NCBI GenBank assembly: GCA_964213355.1
Contig: CAXOVY010000032.1
Span: forward strand, 186,001-250,000
Reading direction: 5' to 3'
Source: JBAXAM01 sp964213355
GTDB lineage: Bacteria > Pseudomonadota > Gammaproteobacteria > UBA9339
DNA: 64,000 nucleotides
Within the stretch, counting starts at the first letter, position 1, and every line of letters begins with the position of its first letter. The notes under the pieces are model-generated. The model was given only the letters and a program-made list of their open reading frames with translations. It had not been told where the DNA came from and did no database searches. Positions 34,922-44,341 of the stretch are shown in pieces. The translations under genes were made by a program, and so were the position numbers.

Positions 34922-36484
34922 TTACGATGCAATAAGTTGTGATTCTCTTTTTAGACGCTCCTCCTTTTGGGCTTGCATAATGATGGCCAATCGTTGCCGC
35001 GGGGTTTCGTTCATCTTGGCAACACGAACAGTATAGTCATCCAAATCAAATACTGCATAGTTATCTTTGGCATATACCAAAACCGTGTTAACTCCTAATT
35101 GTTCATCAGCATGTAATGTTGACAACATCTTGCGAGTGTGCTGTCGCAAATCATTGCGGCGTAAATAAAGTTGCAATAGCGAGTAAGTGAATAACGTAAA
35201 ACAAACATGGCTTTCTACTAAAGAAGCATGGGGCGAAGGAAAGTCAGTAATATACCAACTGTGCTTTAACTGCCGAAATCGCTCTTCTGTTTTTACTCGC
35301 AACTCATAATGAGTCACCATCATCCTTGGAATATTATATTTTTTGGTTGACGCTAATACTGAGTAATTTTCCTCGTAGAGATTGAGCTTTGCATTCCAAG
35401 TAGTATATCGAGTTACCAAAGCATGGATTTTTAACGGTGACCATAACCTTATATTTTGAACTGGTGCAATTTCTTTTTTCAGAACCAATTTTTGACCTTC
35501 GTTTTGCTGCTCTATAGTTTCCCAAGTATCTTGTGACTTGGCAATAGCTATAGCATCAGTACAGGCATCCATATTTTTACGCAGAGGAATTAACACATCA
35601 ATTTGGTAATCGTGTTTTAATTTGTAAATAAAATCTCTATCTATATAACCCCTATCCAATATAAGGATTTTTATGAGACCAGGAAATTTGCGGCAAAAGT
35701 CTGGAAGCATTTTTTCTGCTTGCACTAACTCGTCCTCATTACCTGGTCCAAGCTCATAACCAGATACATGGAAAAGCTCATGTTCTAAACCAACATTTAA
35801 TAATGTACTTAACGTGTAACAACGATGATAGATTAATGCTTTTTTTTGCTCGTCAGTTAATGCTCCTAAATTTGAATAATATTGTCCGTGTTCATCAACC
35901 GGCATTTTTACAGCTTCCTTGTAATTAGGATTATCTGGTACAACCAAATGCGTTTGGTCTAGTATAAATATCCCATGATGATCAAATGATTTCTGGATGC
36001 GAAACCAACTCTGTAGGTCTTCACGATACCAACTGCGGATCTCATCTGCTTTCGTATCTTTAAAAAACTTTCTAACTGAATCAGCATCAATAGCAGTTTT
36101 GCGCTCTTTTTTATTTTTGTCATTAAAGCCAATGTTGGGGTTGCCAACGTTAAAACCAAATCGCGCTAAGATTGATCCCGCATTTAGTAGGTAACGTAGG
36201 TTATTATAACGTCCTGTTTGATGTAGGCGCATCACAAATTGGCATGTAATTAAAAACCAAATAGGGATTTCATTTTTTACTCTTGGGTTTGGATAGGTTC
36301 TATCTATAAATTTTAATAAACCACTTTCCATAGCAAAAGAAATGAATTCATCCGGAAGATTCCACTTCGTAAGATCAGCATAATCTATTTCTCCAGCTTC
36401 TAACTGTGTTGCAACTTTATTTTGATCTTTTTGGTATATTGTAGGTAAATAAAATCCGCCGGTACCAACATCCTTTTGTGTCAT
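34922..36484 (-). CDS. DDE transposase of the mshG IS
   Basis: 520 residues. Candidate catalytic acids are the Asp in IFILDQTHLVV (near 185), the Asp in ILILDRGYIDRDFI (near 275) and the Glu in VKTEERFRQLKHSWYITDF (near 410). The last is a Y-(2)-R-(3)-E-(6)-K-like signature of the IS4/IS1634 superfamily. An insertion domain between second and third acids gives the large size. It looks intact. Its ATG overlaps the accessory gene stop by four bases (coupling). Confidence 0.85.
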   Translation of the reverse strand: MTQKDVGTGGFYLPTIYQKDQNKVATQLEAGEIDYADLTKWNLPDEFISFAMESGLLKFIDRTYPNPRVKNEIPIWFLITCQFVMRLHQTGRYNNLRYLLNAGSILARFGFNVGNPNIGFNDKNKKERKTAIDADSVRKFFKDTKADEIRSWYREDLQSWFRIQKSFDHHGIFILDQTHLVVPDNPNYKEAVKMPVDEHGQYYSNLGALTDEQKKALIYHRCYTLSTLLNVGLEHELFHVSGYELGPGNEDELVQAEKMLPDFCRKFPGLIKILILDRGYIDRDFIYKLKHDYQIDVLIPLRKNMDACTDAIAIAKSQDTWETIEQQNEGQKLVLKKEIAPVQNIRLWSPLKIHALVTRYTTWNAKLNLYEENYSVLASTKKYNIPRMMVTHYELRVKTEERFRQLKHSWYITDFPSPHASLVESHVCFTLFTYSLLQLYLRRNDLRQHTRKMLSTLHADEQLGVNTVLVYAKDNYAVFDLDDYTVRVAKMNETPRQRLAIIMQAQKEERLKRESQLIAS

Positions 36485-36873
36485 AATCGCTCCAGTTTTT
36501 TTAAGCGCATTTTAATAATTTCACCAACTGCATCACATAATTCGGTACAAGTTTTCTTAAGACTCAAAAGAGAATTTATTTGTAGTTGGTAACTTTTAAC
36601 CATTTGCCATAAATTTTTTTCTTCATTTTTTAGTGATACTTGTCGTTGCTTTTTGTTTTCATAGAGCTGAACAACAAGATAAGGACCATGTCGTTTGGTA
36701 TCATCGTCTGCACATTTGCAACCTTTTTTACCGCAACGCCTAAACACTTCACTTGCCACGCCTTGTATAAGATCATCGGTATAAGCACAAAAAAATGCTT
36801 GTTTTTCTATTTTGTCTAATAATTCGCGCAAATGTTTGCGGTGCTCTGAAATTTTATCTCTTGACATAGTCAT
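36481..36873 (-). CDS. IS accessory protein with CGKxGCxC motif (DUF6788-like)
   Basis: 130 residues. A probable metal-binding motif CGKKGCKCADDDTKRHGPYL lies in the middle, with a coiled/helical C-terminus (LSLKKTCTELCDAVGEIIKMR). Small proteins of this type are often encoded next to transposases. It may bind element ends or modulate transposition. The function is not established. It is translationally coupled to the transposase. Confidence 0.6.
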   Translation of the reverse strand: MTMSRDKISEHRKHLRELLDKIEKQAFFCAYTDDLIQGVASEVFRRCGKKGCKCADDDTKRHGPYLVVQLYENKKQRQVSLKNEEKNLWQMVKSYQLQINSLLSLKKTCTELCDAVGEIIKMRLKKLERL

Positions 36874-37044
36874 ATTGCCTTTATATATTATAATATTATT
36901 AATTACAAGAAATATATTCGAGTAGGCCGTTGAGGGACATTATATTTTTTTAGGGGACAACCGCTTACGAGAAAAAAATAATCCTGTTACTATGTGACTT
37001 GGGGAAGGGGAAAGTTTACAATTTTTTCACTGTCTGAATTGCAG

Positions 37045-37053
37045 AAAGCATTG
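37045..37053. repeat. 9-bp target duplication, right copy
   Basis: AAAGCATTG, identical to 34792-34800. Confidence 0.9.
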
Positions 37054-38070
37054 GTGGAAAAATATTAGCTTTGGTTGCTGTTTTTGTAACAGATTCTCCG
37101 TGTTCAACACCACTTCGAATAAATAGTATTCCTTTGCAGATATATGTATTATCTACAACTCGAGCAACCAAAGCTAAGGATTGCGCAATTGGTACGCCAG
37201 ATTGGATCATCATAGCAAAAATGCGCGCAAATCTTGCCAAGATTATTTGTTTGAGGATATTGCCTATTATTGGAGTTTTCAATTTATACTCATCCCAAAG
37301 CAAACGTCCACTCTGTGTTCCAAGATAACGTCTAATAGCAACAACGATGATAATAATAGTTACCAGTAAATAATGCCAGTTGTGTACAAAAAAAGCGGAC
37401 ATTGCCATTAAAATGCGTGTCGGCAAAGGTAGTTCTGATCCAAAACTAGCAAACATCTTAGCGAAAGATGGAATCACTAAAAAATTTATTACCGTGAGCG
37501 CTGCTAGTGCCGCAATAACTACTGTCAACGGATAGCGCATAACCGATTTGAATTGACGTGTAGTATTTAGTTCAAATTCTAGATGCTCAGAAATGCGCAG
37601 AAATGATAGTTCTAATTGACCGCTGTTTTCACCAGCGTCGATGATGTTGATAACAATTGGAGTAAAAATGTTTGGGTACTTGGCAAACGCTTGGGTCAAA
37701 GTTTGTCCGCCAGAAATAGTATTGACAATACCTCTCAAGCAGTTATTTAAAGAAGCCGGTTTGGTGGGATCAATCAAATTGGTCAGCGCCTTTGCTATTG
37801 GAACACCGGCTTTAATTAAAGCATACATTTGGCGAAAAAATATTATTAAATCCCTTGCCTGAATCTTAACTGAACCACGTTTCATCTTTTGGTCAAGCTG
37901 CTCAAAAAAACTCTGTGTTATAATCGCTTCCTTAATGCTTATAGGAGTTAACCCTCTTTGTAATAAATGGGTAGCAACTGCGGTAGCTGAAATATCGTCA
38001 ACTTTTTCCTGTATTAGATTGCCTTGATTATCGCGTGCTTTATAACTAAATAATGTCATAGAAATCTACC

Positions 38071-39759
38071 TTAACCACTAGCTAGTCGCATTGCTTCACT
38101 AAGTGTTGAGATCCCTTCTTTTACCCGCATAAGAGCTTCATCGACTAGTAAATGACCTTTTAAATGTTTAGCTACTAATTGTGAAAATAGTGTTGGATCC
38201 TTTATTCTCAAAGCTTCTCGCGTTTCTGGTGTGAGCGTTAACAACTCAAAAACTGCCAAACGACCTTTGTAACCTGTTCGATTGCAAAAAGAACAACCTT
38301 TGCCATAAGCAAACTCAGCATTATTTATGCTGGTTTCGGTAATTTGCTCAAACCATTTAGTCTCGTATGTGGTTAATTGATAACTGGTTTTGCAGTTTTC
38401 ACAAATCTTGCGAATTAGACGCTGCGCTAAAACACCGCGCAGGGTAGCTGCAACCAAAAACCCTTCAATTCCCATGTCAATTAAGCGAAGCGCGCTGCTT
38501 GCTGCATCGTTAGTGTGCAAAGTAGATAAAACTAAGTGACCAGTTAATGCTGCACGCATGGCAATGTTTGCTGTTTCCACATCACGCATTTCTCCAACCA
38601 GAATAATATTTGGATCTTGACGTAGGATTGAACGCAGTGCCCTTGCAAAAGTGAAGTCCAAAGCAGAATTAATCTGTACTTGATTTACCCGCGGTAAGCG
38701 ATACTCAACCGGATCTTCAACAGTAATAATATTTTTGCTAGCCTCATTGAGTTCATTTAATGCAGAGTAAAGCGTAGTGGTTTTACCACTGCCAGTAGGC
38801 CCAGTTGTCAGCAACAGCCCATTGGGAGAGTGCAGCAGCTCGCGAAAATTTTTCAAGATGTCTGGAGACGGAATAACTTGATCCAAATTTAAAATACCCT
38901 GAGATTGGTCGAGCAGGCGCATTACCATCGACTCTCCATATTGGGTAGGTAGTAGTGACAAACGAACATCTACAATGTGATCACGTACCCTAATATGAAA
39001 ACGACCATCTTGTGGCAGACGTTTTTCAGTTATATTGAGTCCAGAAATCAACTTCAGGCGCATCGCTATAGCTGAGGCAATATTGCCCTCTTGTACAATT
39101 TGCTCATGCAGTACCCCATCAATACGCAAACGGATACGTAAAATTTTCTCATCTGGTTCAATATGAATATCGGATGCTTTCATTTGGACTGCATCTTCAA
39201 ACAAAGATTGCAATAGACGAACAACCGGAGCGTCAAGTTGCTTGGTTTCGGCAGCCAAATCGACAAAAGAAATACGTTCCCCGCCTAATTCTTCGTACAA
39301 TCTACCAGCTAAATTAGTAATTTCTTCTGTGCGTCGATAACTTAAGTCTATGGTTCTAGCTAGCAGGGTTTCAGATACCAACGCAATTTGAATTGGATAA
39401 TTTAGAATGCGTTTTAAATCGTCAATTGCGGTAATATCTAGTGGATCAACCATACCAACTAAAATATCATTTTGTCGTTTTTCGAGTATTATCGCTTGTA
39501 GGCGACGTGCATGTGCTTCGGGTAGAAGCCTAGTTACTTTTTGATTGGAAATAAAATTGGTTAAATCAAAAACTGGTATATTTAGTTGCTTTGATAAAAA
39601 ATTAAGTAATGCGTTTTCAGTCAAGATTCCCGTTGTAACTAGGACTTTGCCCAACTTCTCTCCGGTTTTTTTTTGTTCACTCAATGCTGCATCGAGCTGC
39701 TGTTGAGTTATAGCCTTATTTTGAATCAGCCATTCACCTAAACGTATTGTTTTAGCCAT
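38071..39759 (-). CDS. mshE: MshE/GspE-type pilus assembly ATPase
   Basis: 562 residues. N-terminal MshEN domain (RLGEWLIQNKAITQQQLDAAL; the second half LTENALLNFLSKQLNIPVFDL). MshEN domains of MshE bind c-di-GMP. The AAA+ core has Walker A GPTGSGKTTTLYS (near 319), an Asp box VEDPVEYRL, Walker B ILVGEMRDVET and a His box LSTLHTNDA. The C-terminal four-Cys zinc site is CENC ... CSFC. The protein powers pilus extension. It is intact and just upstream of the broken mshG. A cyclic-di-GMP link to the GGDEF/EAL gene at the cluster end is plausible. Confidence 0.95.
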   Translation of the reverse strand: MAKTIRLGEWLIQNKAITQQQLDAALSEQKKTGEKLGKVLVTTGILTENALLNFLSKQLNIPVFDLTNFISNQKVTRLLPEAHARRLQAIILEKRQNDILVGMVDPLDITAIDDLKRILNYPIQIALVSETLLARTIDLSYRRTEEITNLAGRLYEELGGERISFVDLAAETKQLDAPVVRLLQSLFEDAVQMKASDIHIEPDEKILRIRLRIDGVLHEQIVQEGNIASAIAMRLKLISGLNITEKRLPQDGRFHIRVRDHIVDVRLSLLPTQYGESMVMRLLDQSQGILNLDQVIPSPDILKNFRELLHSPNGLLLTTGPTGSGKTTTLYSALNELNEASKNIITVEDPVEYRLPRVNQVQINSALDFTFARALRSILRQDPNIILVGEMRDVETANIAMRAALTGHLVLSTLHTNDAASSALRLIDMGIEGFLVAATLRGVLAQRLIRKICENCKTSYQLTTYETKWFEQITETSINNAEFAYGKGCSFCNRTGYKGRLAVFELLTLTPETREALRIKDPTLFSQLVAKHLKGHLLVDEALMRVKEGISTLSEAMRLASG

Positions 39760-39762
39760 ATA

Positions 39763-40998
39763 TCACCTTGTCAACCTAGCAATCTTTTCTTGTACATTTG
39801 CCTGCAAATGTGAGGACAAGCTGCCAAGCTGAGTAGCTTGTTTATAAGCCTGCAAAGCATTATTATTTTTATTCTGCGACTCCAGCGCTAGTCCCATGCC
39901 CACCCACCAATTAGCATTGCCACTATCAAAAGTTAAAAGTTGTGCATAGATTTGCTCCGCAATTATTGGGTGACCAAGCTGCTGCTGCACCGAAGCAAGT
40001 AATGCATAATATTCTGGTTGTTGCGTAACTGGCGGTGATGCTTTTTGTAGGGTTTTCAATGCTTCTTTTGGACTATGTTTGATTAATAATAACTTGGCAT
40101 CAAGTTCAATTAACTCGGTAGCATCAGGCCTTGTTTTTAACCCGGCTTTAACATAATCAGTGGCTCTATTAATATCATTATGTTGCATTAATAATGTAAC
40201 TAGGATTTTTCTTGCTGCTACTAACTCGGGATCATTATGGACTACTTTTGTAAGCAATGGAATTGCTTGATCGGGGTAACCATGATCAATGAAATTCAAT
40301 GCGTCTTGGTAGTCAGCAAGCGCTAGTTCTTCAGATGTCGGTGGCACTAGAGTTTTATTCATTGTAGGTTGAGCTAGCGTTATCGGTTTTTGAGTATTAG
40401 TTAAAATAAAAACTAAACGCATTGGTTTTTGCATTTGGTTTTGCATAACTTTAATTTCGGTTCCAGGCATAGTTTCCATGGTAATTTGCAGATCATTACC
40501 AACAGTTTTTGCAGTAAGTGTTTTAACAAAGTCTACTGGCAATAAAGGCAGGCTGGCATTAAAGCTAACATCATTCAAAGTAATAGTGCTTTGCGAATGG
40601 TTACTGTTTTCGCTAAGTTGATAGTGTACTACCATATCGAACGTAAACTGAATAACAATTTCTGAGTTGCCACGATTAATAAATATATTTTGTAAAATTG
40701 CTTTAGGTTTAGGGGGATTGGGCGCTTGGGTTATTGGTTTGGGATTGCTAGCTTGCGTTTTAAATCCAAGAAAATCAAGTTTAGGCAGGTTAACTAGATT
40801 AATCGACAAATAGCCAACCATAATTAATAAAAAAACCACAAAGCAAATTATAAATGTTTTACACACTAGTCGCCATGGTTGTTTTTTGATTGGTGCTGCA
40901 GCTTGTAACCCTGAAAGTACAATCCTACCAATTTGTTTTTTAGCCTGATCTTGATTGCGCTTTTCCAAATTTCTTAGCATGTCATTTAACAAGCTCAT
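39763..40998 (-). CDS. mshN: MshN-like TPR protein
   Basis: 411 residues. It begins SLLNDMLRNLEKR, the conserved opening of MshN. A membrane helix (about 48-69) precedes a Pro/Lys-rich linker and an AMIN-like periplasmic stretch (SEIVIQFTFDMVVHYQLSE). TPR repeats fill the C-terminus (YQDALNFIDHGYPDQAIPLL, VAARKILVTLLMQHNDINRA, LASVQQQLGHPIIAEQIYAQ). It probably bridges the inner-membrane complex and the secretin. Order mshL-mshM-mshN-mshE is conserved. Confidence 0.88.
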   Translation of the reverse strand: MSLLNDMLRNLEKRNQDQAKKQIGRIVLSGLQAAAPIKKQPWRLVCKTFIICFVVFLLIMVGYLSINLVNLPKLDFLGFKTQASNPKPITQAPNPPKPKAILQNIFINRGNSEIVIQFTFDMVVHYQLSENSNHSQSTITLNDVSFNASLPLLPVDFVKTLTAKTVGNDLQITMETMPGTEIKVMQNQMQKPMRLVFILTNTQKPITLAQPTMNKTLVPPTSEELALADYQDALNFIDHGYPDQAIPLLTKVVHNDPELVAARKILVTLLMQHNDINRATDYVKAGLKTRPDATELIELDAKLLLIKHSPKEALKTLQKASPPVTQQPEYYALLASVQQQLGHPIIAEQIYAQLLTFDSGNANWWVGMGLALESQNKNNNALQAYKQATQLGSLSSHLQANVQEKIARLTR

Positions 40999-40999
40999 G

Positions 41000-41926
41000 T
41001 TACATCCTATATTTAATCAAAAACAATACAACTATAGCCACGATCGTTATGACCCACATATAAAATAAAGATAATGAAGCTATTTTATCCCACGACCAAT
41101 AGCTGTGATGAGGTAGAATGTCTTTGCTATCTTTTATTGCTTGTTTAACCGCCCAGCGATCTACTTTGCTCATTCCTCGTCCATAGGCAGCTAGCATCGC
41201 TTTATGAGCAAGGATATTGATTAATCTTGGTATTCCTTTGCTTGCATAATGTAATAATCTTTGTGCTGCGCGGCTAAATAAACGTCCATCGCGGTGTCCA
41301 GCAACAATTAAGCGTCGTTCAACATATCCACCAACTTCTTCACAATCCAAGGCTGTTAATTCAAGAGAAAAAGTGATGCGTTGGTTGAGTTGCCTAAGTG
41401 AGTCATGAGCTAAGCGTTGCTTGAGTTCGGGTTGTGCAAATAACACAAGTTGTAATAGTTTTTTTGATTCGGTTTCTAAATTAGTCAACAAGCGCAGTGC
41501 TTCTAAACTCTCTTCTGGTAAAGCTTGGGCTTCATCAACAATGGCAATTACTTTTTTCCCTTGTTGCTGACAATGAAGTAGTTGTTCGAACAGAGATTGC
41601 ATAAGATCTTTATCAGATATTGTATCAGTTGGTATTTTACTTTGGAGTTCACGCAGGATGGCCTGTTTCAATTCTAGAGAGCTCAAATCAGGATTGGGAA
41701 GGTATATCACAACAAATGGTTCGGCTAAGCAGTTTAATAATTCTCGACATAAAAAAGTTTTTCCAAAACCCACCTCGCCGATAATTTTAATTATCCATTC
41801 ATCATTACAAATGCCAAATAGTAATGTGTTTAAAGCTTCTTGGTGGCAGCGGTAATTACAGCTAAACTCAGTGTTTGGAGTTAAGTCAAACGGACGCTTG
41901 TTTAGAGCAAAATGTTTTAAGTACAT
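41000..41926 (-). CDS. mshM: MshM/ExeA-like AAA+ ATPase
   Basis: 308 residues. It opens FALNKRPFDLTPNTEFSC, as in ExeA/MshM. Walker A is GEVGFGKT (near 48-55), Walker B VIAIVDEAQALP, and the sensor region RLLTNLETESKKLLQLVLFAQ. A single membrane helix lies at the extreme C-terminus (LFYMWVITIVAIVVLFLI). ExeA-type proteins help insert the secretin through the peptidoglycan. It is two bases from mshN and ten from mshL. Confidence 0.93.
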   Translation of the reverse strand: MYLKHFALNKRPFDLTPNTEFSCNYRCHQEALNTLLFGICNDEWIIKIIGEVGFGKTFLCRELLNCLAEPFVVIYLPNPDLSSLELKQAILRELQSKIPTDTISDKDLMQSLFEQLLHCQQQGKKVIAIVDEAQALPEESLEALRLLTNLETESKKLLQLVLFAQPELKQRLAHDSLRQLNQRITFSLELTALDCEEVGGYVERRLIVAGHRDGRLFSRAAQRLLHYASKGIPRLINILAHKAMLAAYGRGMSKVDRWAVKQAIKDSKDILPHHSYWSWDKIASLSLFYMWVITIVAIVVLFLIKYRM

Positions 41927-41935
41927 AAGTTATTA

Positions 41936-43678
41936 TTAACGAGTTTTTATATCTTGCTCCGCCTTATTGCCAAAAATCTCAGGAGCAGTACCATAATGGA
42001 AACCACGATTTACATTGCGCATTCTAAGATCGGCATCTTGAGCTTCTTTGGCCCAGGTGTTTTTGCCAACAACAATGGGGCGCAATAGTATAACTAGTTC
42101 TGCTTTTTGAGATACCTGATGGGTACGTCTAAATAATGAGCCTATTATTGGTGCTTTACTCAGTCCAGGAGTACTGGCCGTGTTTTCTTGTGTTGTATTT
42201 GTCATTAAGCCACCGATTACAACAATCTGTCCGTTTTCAGCGCTTACTATATTGTCTGATTCACGAATACTGCTCTGTGCTAAGGGCAGGGTGCTGGTGT
42301 TATTGCCACCGTTGGAACTTGCGCCGCCAATTGTATATTGCATATTCTGTGTTGTTACTGTACTAATCATCGGATGAATATGTAGAATAACTTTATCATT
42401 TTGGTCGATCTCTGGTGTTACATCTAATGAAATTCCTGAAAAGAACGGTGTCAGTTCAACATTTTGAGAATTTTGCGTGCTAGTGCCAGTCACAGTTGTA
42501 TTTACTACGTTAGTAATGAAAAAATTATCCTGTCCAACTTTAATGACAGCTTTCTGGTTATTAAGTGTGGCAATACGTGGGCTGGATAACACCTGTACAT
42601 TACCTTGGGTTGACAGCAAAGAAATTAACGTACTAAAGGCATTCTGGGATTTAGCTGCTATGGTAAAGATTCCACCTGCAGCAGTAGCAGTAGCAGCATC
42701 AGGGGCAGTAAGGTCTGGCAAACCAGCAGTGCTGGCAAAGGCTTGCAATCCATTCTGCTGTACCCCAAGCGCTTTCCAGTTTATTCCGGCCTGATATTCG
42801 TCGTTTAGGATAACTTCCATAACTTTTGCTTCAATAATTACTTGTCTCGTCATGGTTTCTTGCATTGAATCTAAATATTTGCCCACCATGTCTAGTTCAT
42901 CTGGATAAGCACGCACAAAAATCATCCCGGAGGCTGGATTTATTACTACTTCGCGTCCGGCTTTGTCACCAACAATTGCTTTTACCGTATCGAGCAACTG
43001 TTTCCAAAAGTCGCTCTTTGATGTTGTTTCCACGCTGCTAACAGCGGTGACGTCTTTTGTAACATCCGAGCCAGTACCCCCAGAACTAGCACCCCCACCA
43101 GCACTTGCATTGCTAGACTTTTTTTGGGTGATTTGCCCCGAGCTCACTGACATGGTTGATTTGCCATGGCGGCTCATATCCAAATAATTGACGGTAAAAG
43201 TTCGAGTTTCCAGGCTAGCTGGATGAACCTCGTAACCATATAGTGTTCGTTTAAATTGATAACCGTAGTTGTCTTTTGCTGCTTGTAAGACTTCAGGAAT
43301 AGTAACTTGCTTTAAATTTAATGTTACCACCCCTTCAATTTTGGGACTAACTACCATATTATAAGAAGTATCTTTTACCAAACCCATGAAAAAATCTTTC
43401 GCTGGTATGTCGTTTGCTGCAATATCAAAACGTTGCTCGTTCTTGTCTGCTTTTCCCAGCGAATCATGCGCAAGATTTGCATTTAGATAAGGTGAATGCT
43501 TATGTTGCTTTTGCGCTATATTTTTATCTATAATATAGGCTGCTTGTAAAGATTCATTCATATCACTAATTGCAGGGCTGCCTTTTTGTGGCCTAGTGTA
43601 AGTATGACAAGCACTAAGTAAAATTATCACTGTTAGAATTAAGGCATTTCTTAACCAGGATTTATTTCTTATTTTCAT
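41936..43678 (-). CDS. mshL: MshL outer-membrane secretin
   Basis: 580 residues. A lipoprotein signal with lipobox LLSAC (Cys23) begins it. N0/N1 modules follow (FDIAANDIPAKDFFMGLVKD; VVSPKIEGVVTLNLKQVTI). A Gly/Ser-rich loop lies near 190-205, and the secretin beta-domain includes QVIIEAKVMEVILNDEYQAGI, VLSSPRIATLNNQKAVIKVG and the closing AELVILLRPIVV. It forms the multimeric channel through which the pilus leaves the cell. A truncated duplicate of its N-terminus lies immediately upstream (43765-43983). Confidence 0.95.
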   Translation of the reverse strand: MKIRNKSWLRNALILTVIILLSACHTYTRPQKGSPAISDMNESLQAAYIIDKNIAQKQHKHSPYLNANLAHDSLGKADKNEQRFDIAANDIPAKDFFMGLVKDTSYNMVVSPKIEGVVTLNLKQVTIPEVLQAAKDNYGYQFKRTLYGYEVHPASLETRTFTVNYLDMSRHGKSTMSVSSGQITQKKSSNASAGGGASSGGTGSDVTKDVTAVSSVETTSKSDFWKQLLDTVKAIVGDKAGREVVINPASGMIFVRAYPDELDMVGKYLDSMQETMTRQVIIEAKVMEVILNDEYQAGINWKALGVQQNGLQAFASTAGLPDLTAPDAATATAAGGIFTIAAKSQNAFSTLISLLSTQGNVQVLSSPRIATLNNQKAVIKVGQDNFFITNVVNTTVTGTSTQNSQNVELTPFFSGISLDVTPEIDQNDKVILHIHPMISTVTTQNMQYTIGGASSNGGNNTSTLPLAQSSIRESDNIVSAENGQIVVIGGLMTNTTQENTASTPGLSKAPIIGSLFRRTHQVSQKAELVILLRPIVVGKNTWAKEAQDADLRMRNVNRGFHYGTAPEIFGNKAEQDIKTR

Positions 43679-43764
43679 GGGTTTTACCTGTACTTTATTT
43701 TAGTAATTATTTCGCATAGTTGCTATTTTAAATTTTTTTAAATAAAATCCTATAAAAGTTATCA

Positions 43765-43983
43765 CTACCAATCTAATCGGCTTTTATAAGAACCTTTTCT
43801 TTCTATATCCTTTCGGTTTTCGGTAATATATGCTTCCTGCAGCGACATATTGATATCATCAATTGTAGGGCCGCCATCCTTTTGCAACTTAGCTTTGGCA
43901 TGATTCGCTGCGCAGGCGCTAAGCAAAAACACTAGTGTTAATAATAGGGCATTTTTTAGATAGGGTTTATTTTTTATTTTCAT
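43765..43983 (-). CDS. Short lipoprotein, partial duplicate of the MshL N-terminus
   Basis: 72 residues with the lipobox LLSAC. It aligns with the first ~50 residues of MshL (MKIKNKPYLKNALLLTLVFL against MKIRNKSWLRNALILTVIIL, and DDINMSLQEAYI against SDMNESLQAAYI). After that it ends SRLDW. It overlaps mshK by 17 bases and lies 87 bases before mshL. It may be a leftover of a tandem duplication or a free lipoprotein that competes for, or helps, secretin sorting. The reading frame is clean and the lipobox is intact, so it may be expressed. Confidence 0.7.
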   Translation of the reverse strand: MKIKNKPYLKNALLLTLVFLLSACAANHAKAKLQKDGGPTIDDINMSLQEAYITENRKDIERKGSYKSRLDW

Positions 43984-44326
43984 GGTTTTTGCTCGTACTT
44001 TTTTCTACAACAGAGTGACAAATTGGAATTGAAATTAAAGTATTATCTGATGTGCGGAGTAATACCGCATCACGCTCAATTGCTACAACTTTCATTTCAT
44101 TAATTTCGTCGCCAACTTTAACCATCTTACCGTTAATATTTGCTACAGCTTGTCCAGAGCTTAATTTAATCATTTTAACTACAGGGTCGCCAGAGTCGTT
44201 ACCATATTCTGCTAGCACGGGCCTTGTTGGATCGCGCAGCGCAAAGCTTATTGGCGATAATGTACAAGAAGATATTGCTATAAGCACTCCAAAAAACAAA
44301 TTTATACGTATTGGTATTTTTTGCAT
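43967..44326 (-). CDS. mshK: MshK-like periplasmic protein
   Basis: 119 residues. A signal-like hydrophobic start (LFFGVLIAISSCTLSPISFA) precedes LRDPTRPVLAEYG, the DPTRP segment typical of MshK/PilP-like proteins, then a compact beta domain (INGKMVKVGDEINEMKVVAIERDAVLL). MshK probably aligns inner membrane components with the secretin. Its position between mshJ and mshL is standard. Confidence 0.85.
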   Translation of the reverse strand: MQKIPIRINLFFGVLIAISSCTLSPISFALRDPTRPVLAEYGNDSGDPVVKMIKLSSGQAVANINGKMVKVGDEINEMKVVAIERDAVLLRTSDNTLISIPICHSVVEKSTSKNHENKK

Positions 44327-44341
44327 CTTTGTATTATTCCA

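Larger units (their letters stand above)
34801..37044 (-). mobile_element. 2.24-kb IS with DUF6788-like accessory gene, inserted in mshG
   Basis: Terminal inverted repeats CTGCAATTCAGACAGT (34801-34816, and the complement at 37029-37044) continue as A-runs with one extra base on one side. A perfect 9-bp direct repeat flanks it. It contains a 520-residue DDE transposase and an upstream 130-residue cysteine-motif protein whose stop overlaps the transposase start. Near the left end CCTGGTTT pairs with AAACCAGG (34862-34883), a likely transposase terminator. The IS family is not settled; IS4/IS1634-like features are noted. Confidence 0.9.
34580..38059 (-). pseudogene. mshG: MshG inner-membrane platform protein, split by an IS
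   Basis: The 5' part is 38059-37045 and the 3' part 34791-34580. Removing the IS and one 9-bp target copy restores 408 residues, the normal size of GspF/PilC/MshG. It has two T2SSF domains: ARDLIIFFRQMYALIKAGVPIAKAL and ARFARIFAMMIQSGVPIAQSL, with the second ending LNVGEETGMIDRM and a final membrane helix FMGVMVLVLALGVFLPIF. The break is in the second domain (at PPML/LQMLN). This platform protein is essential in all characterised type IV pilus and type II secretion systems, so the pilus should not assemble in this strain unless the IS excises. Confidence 0.93.
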
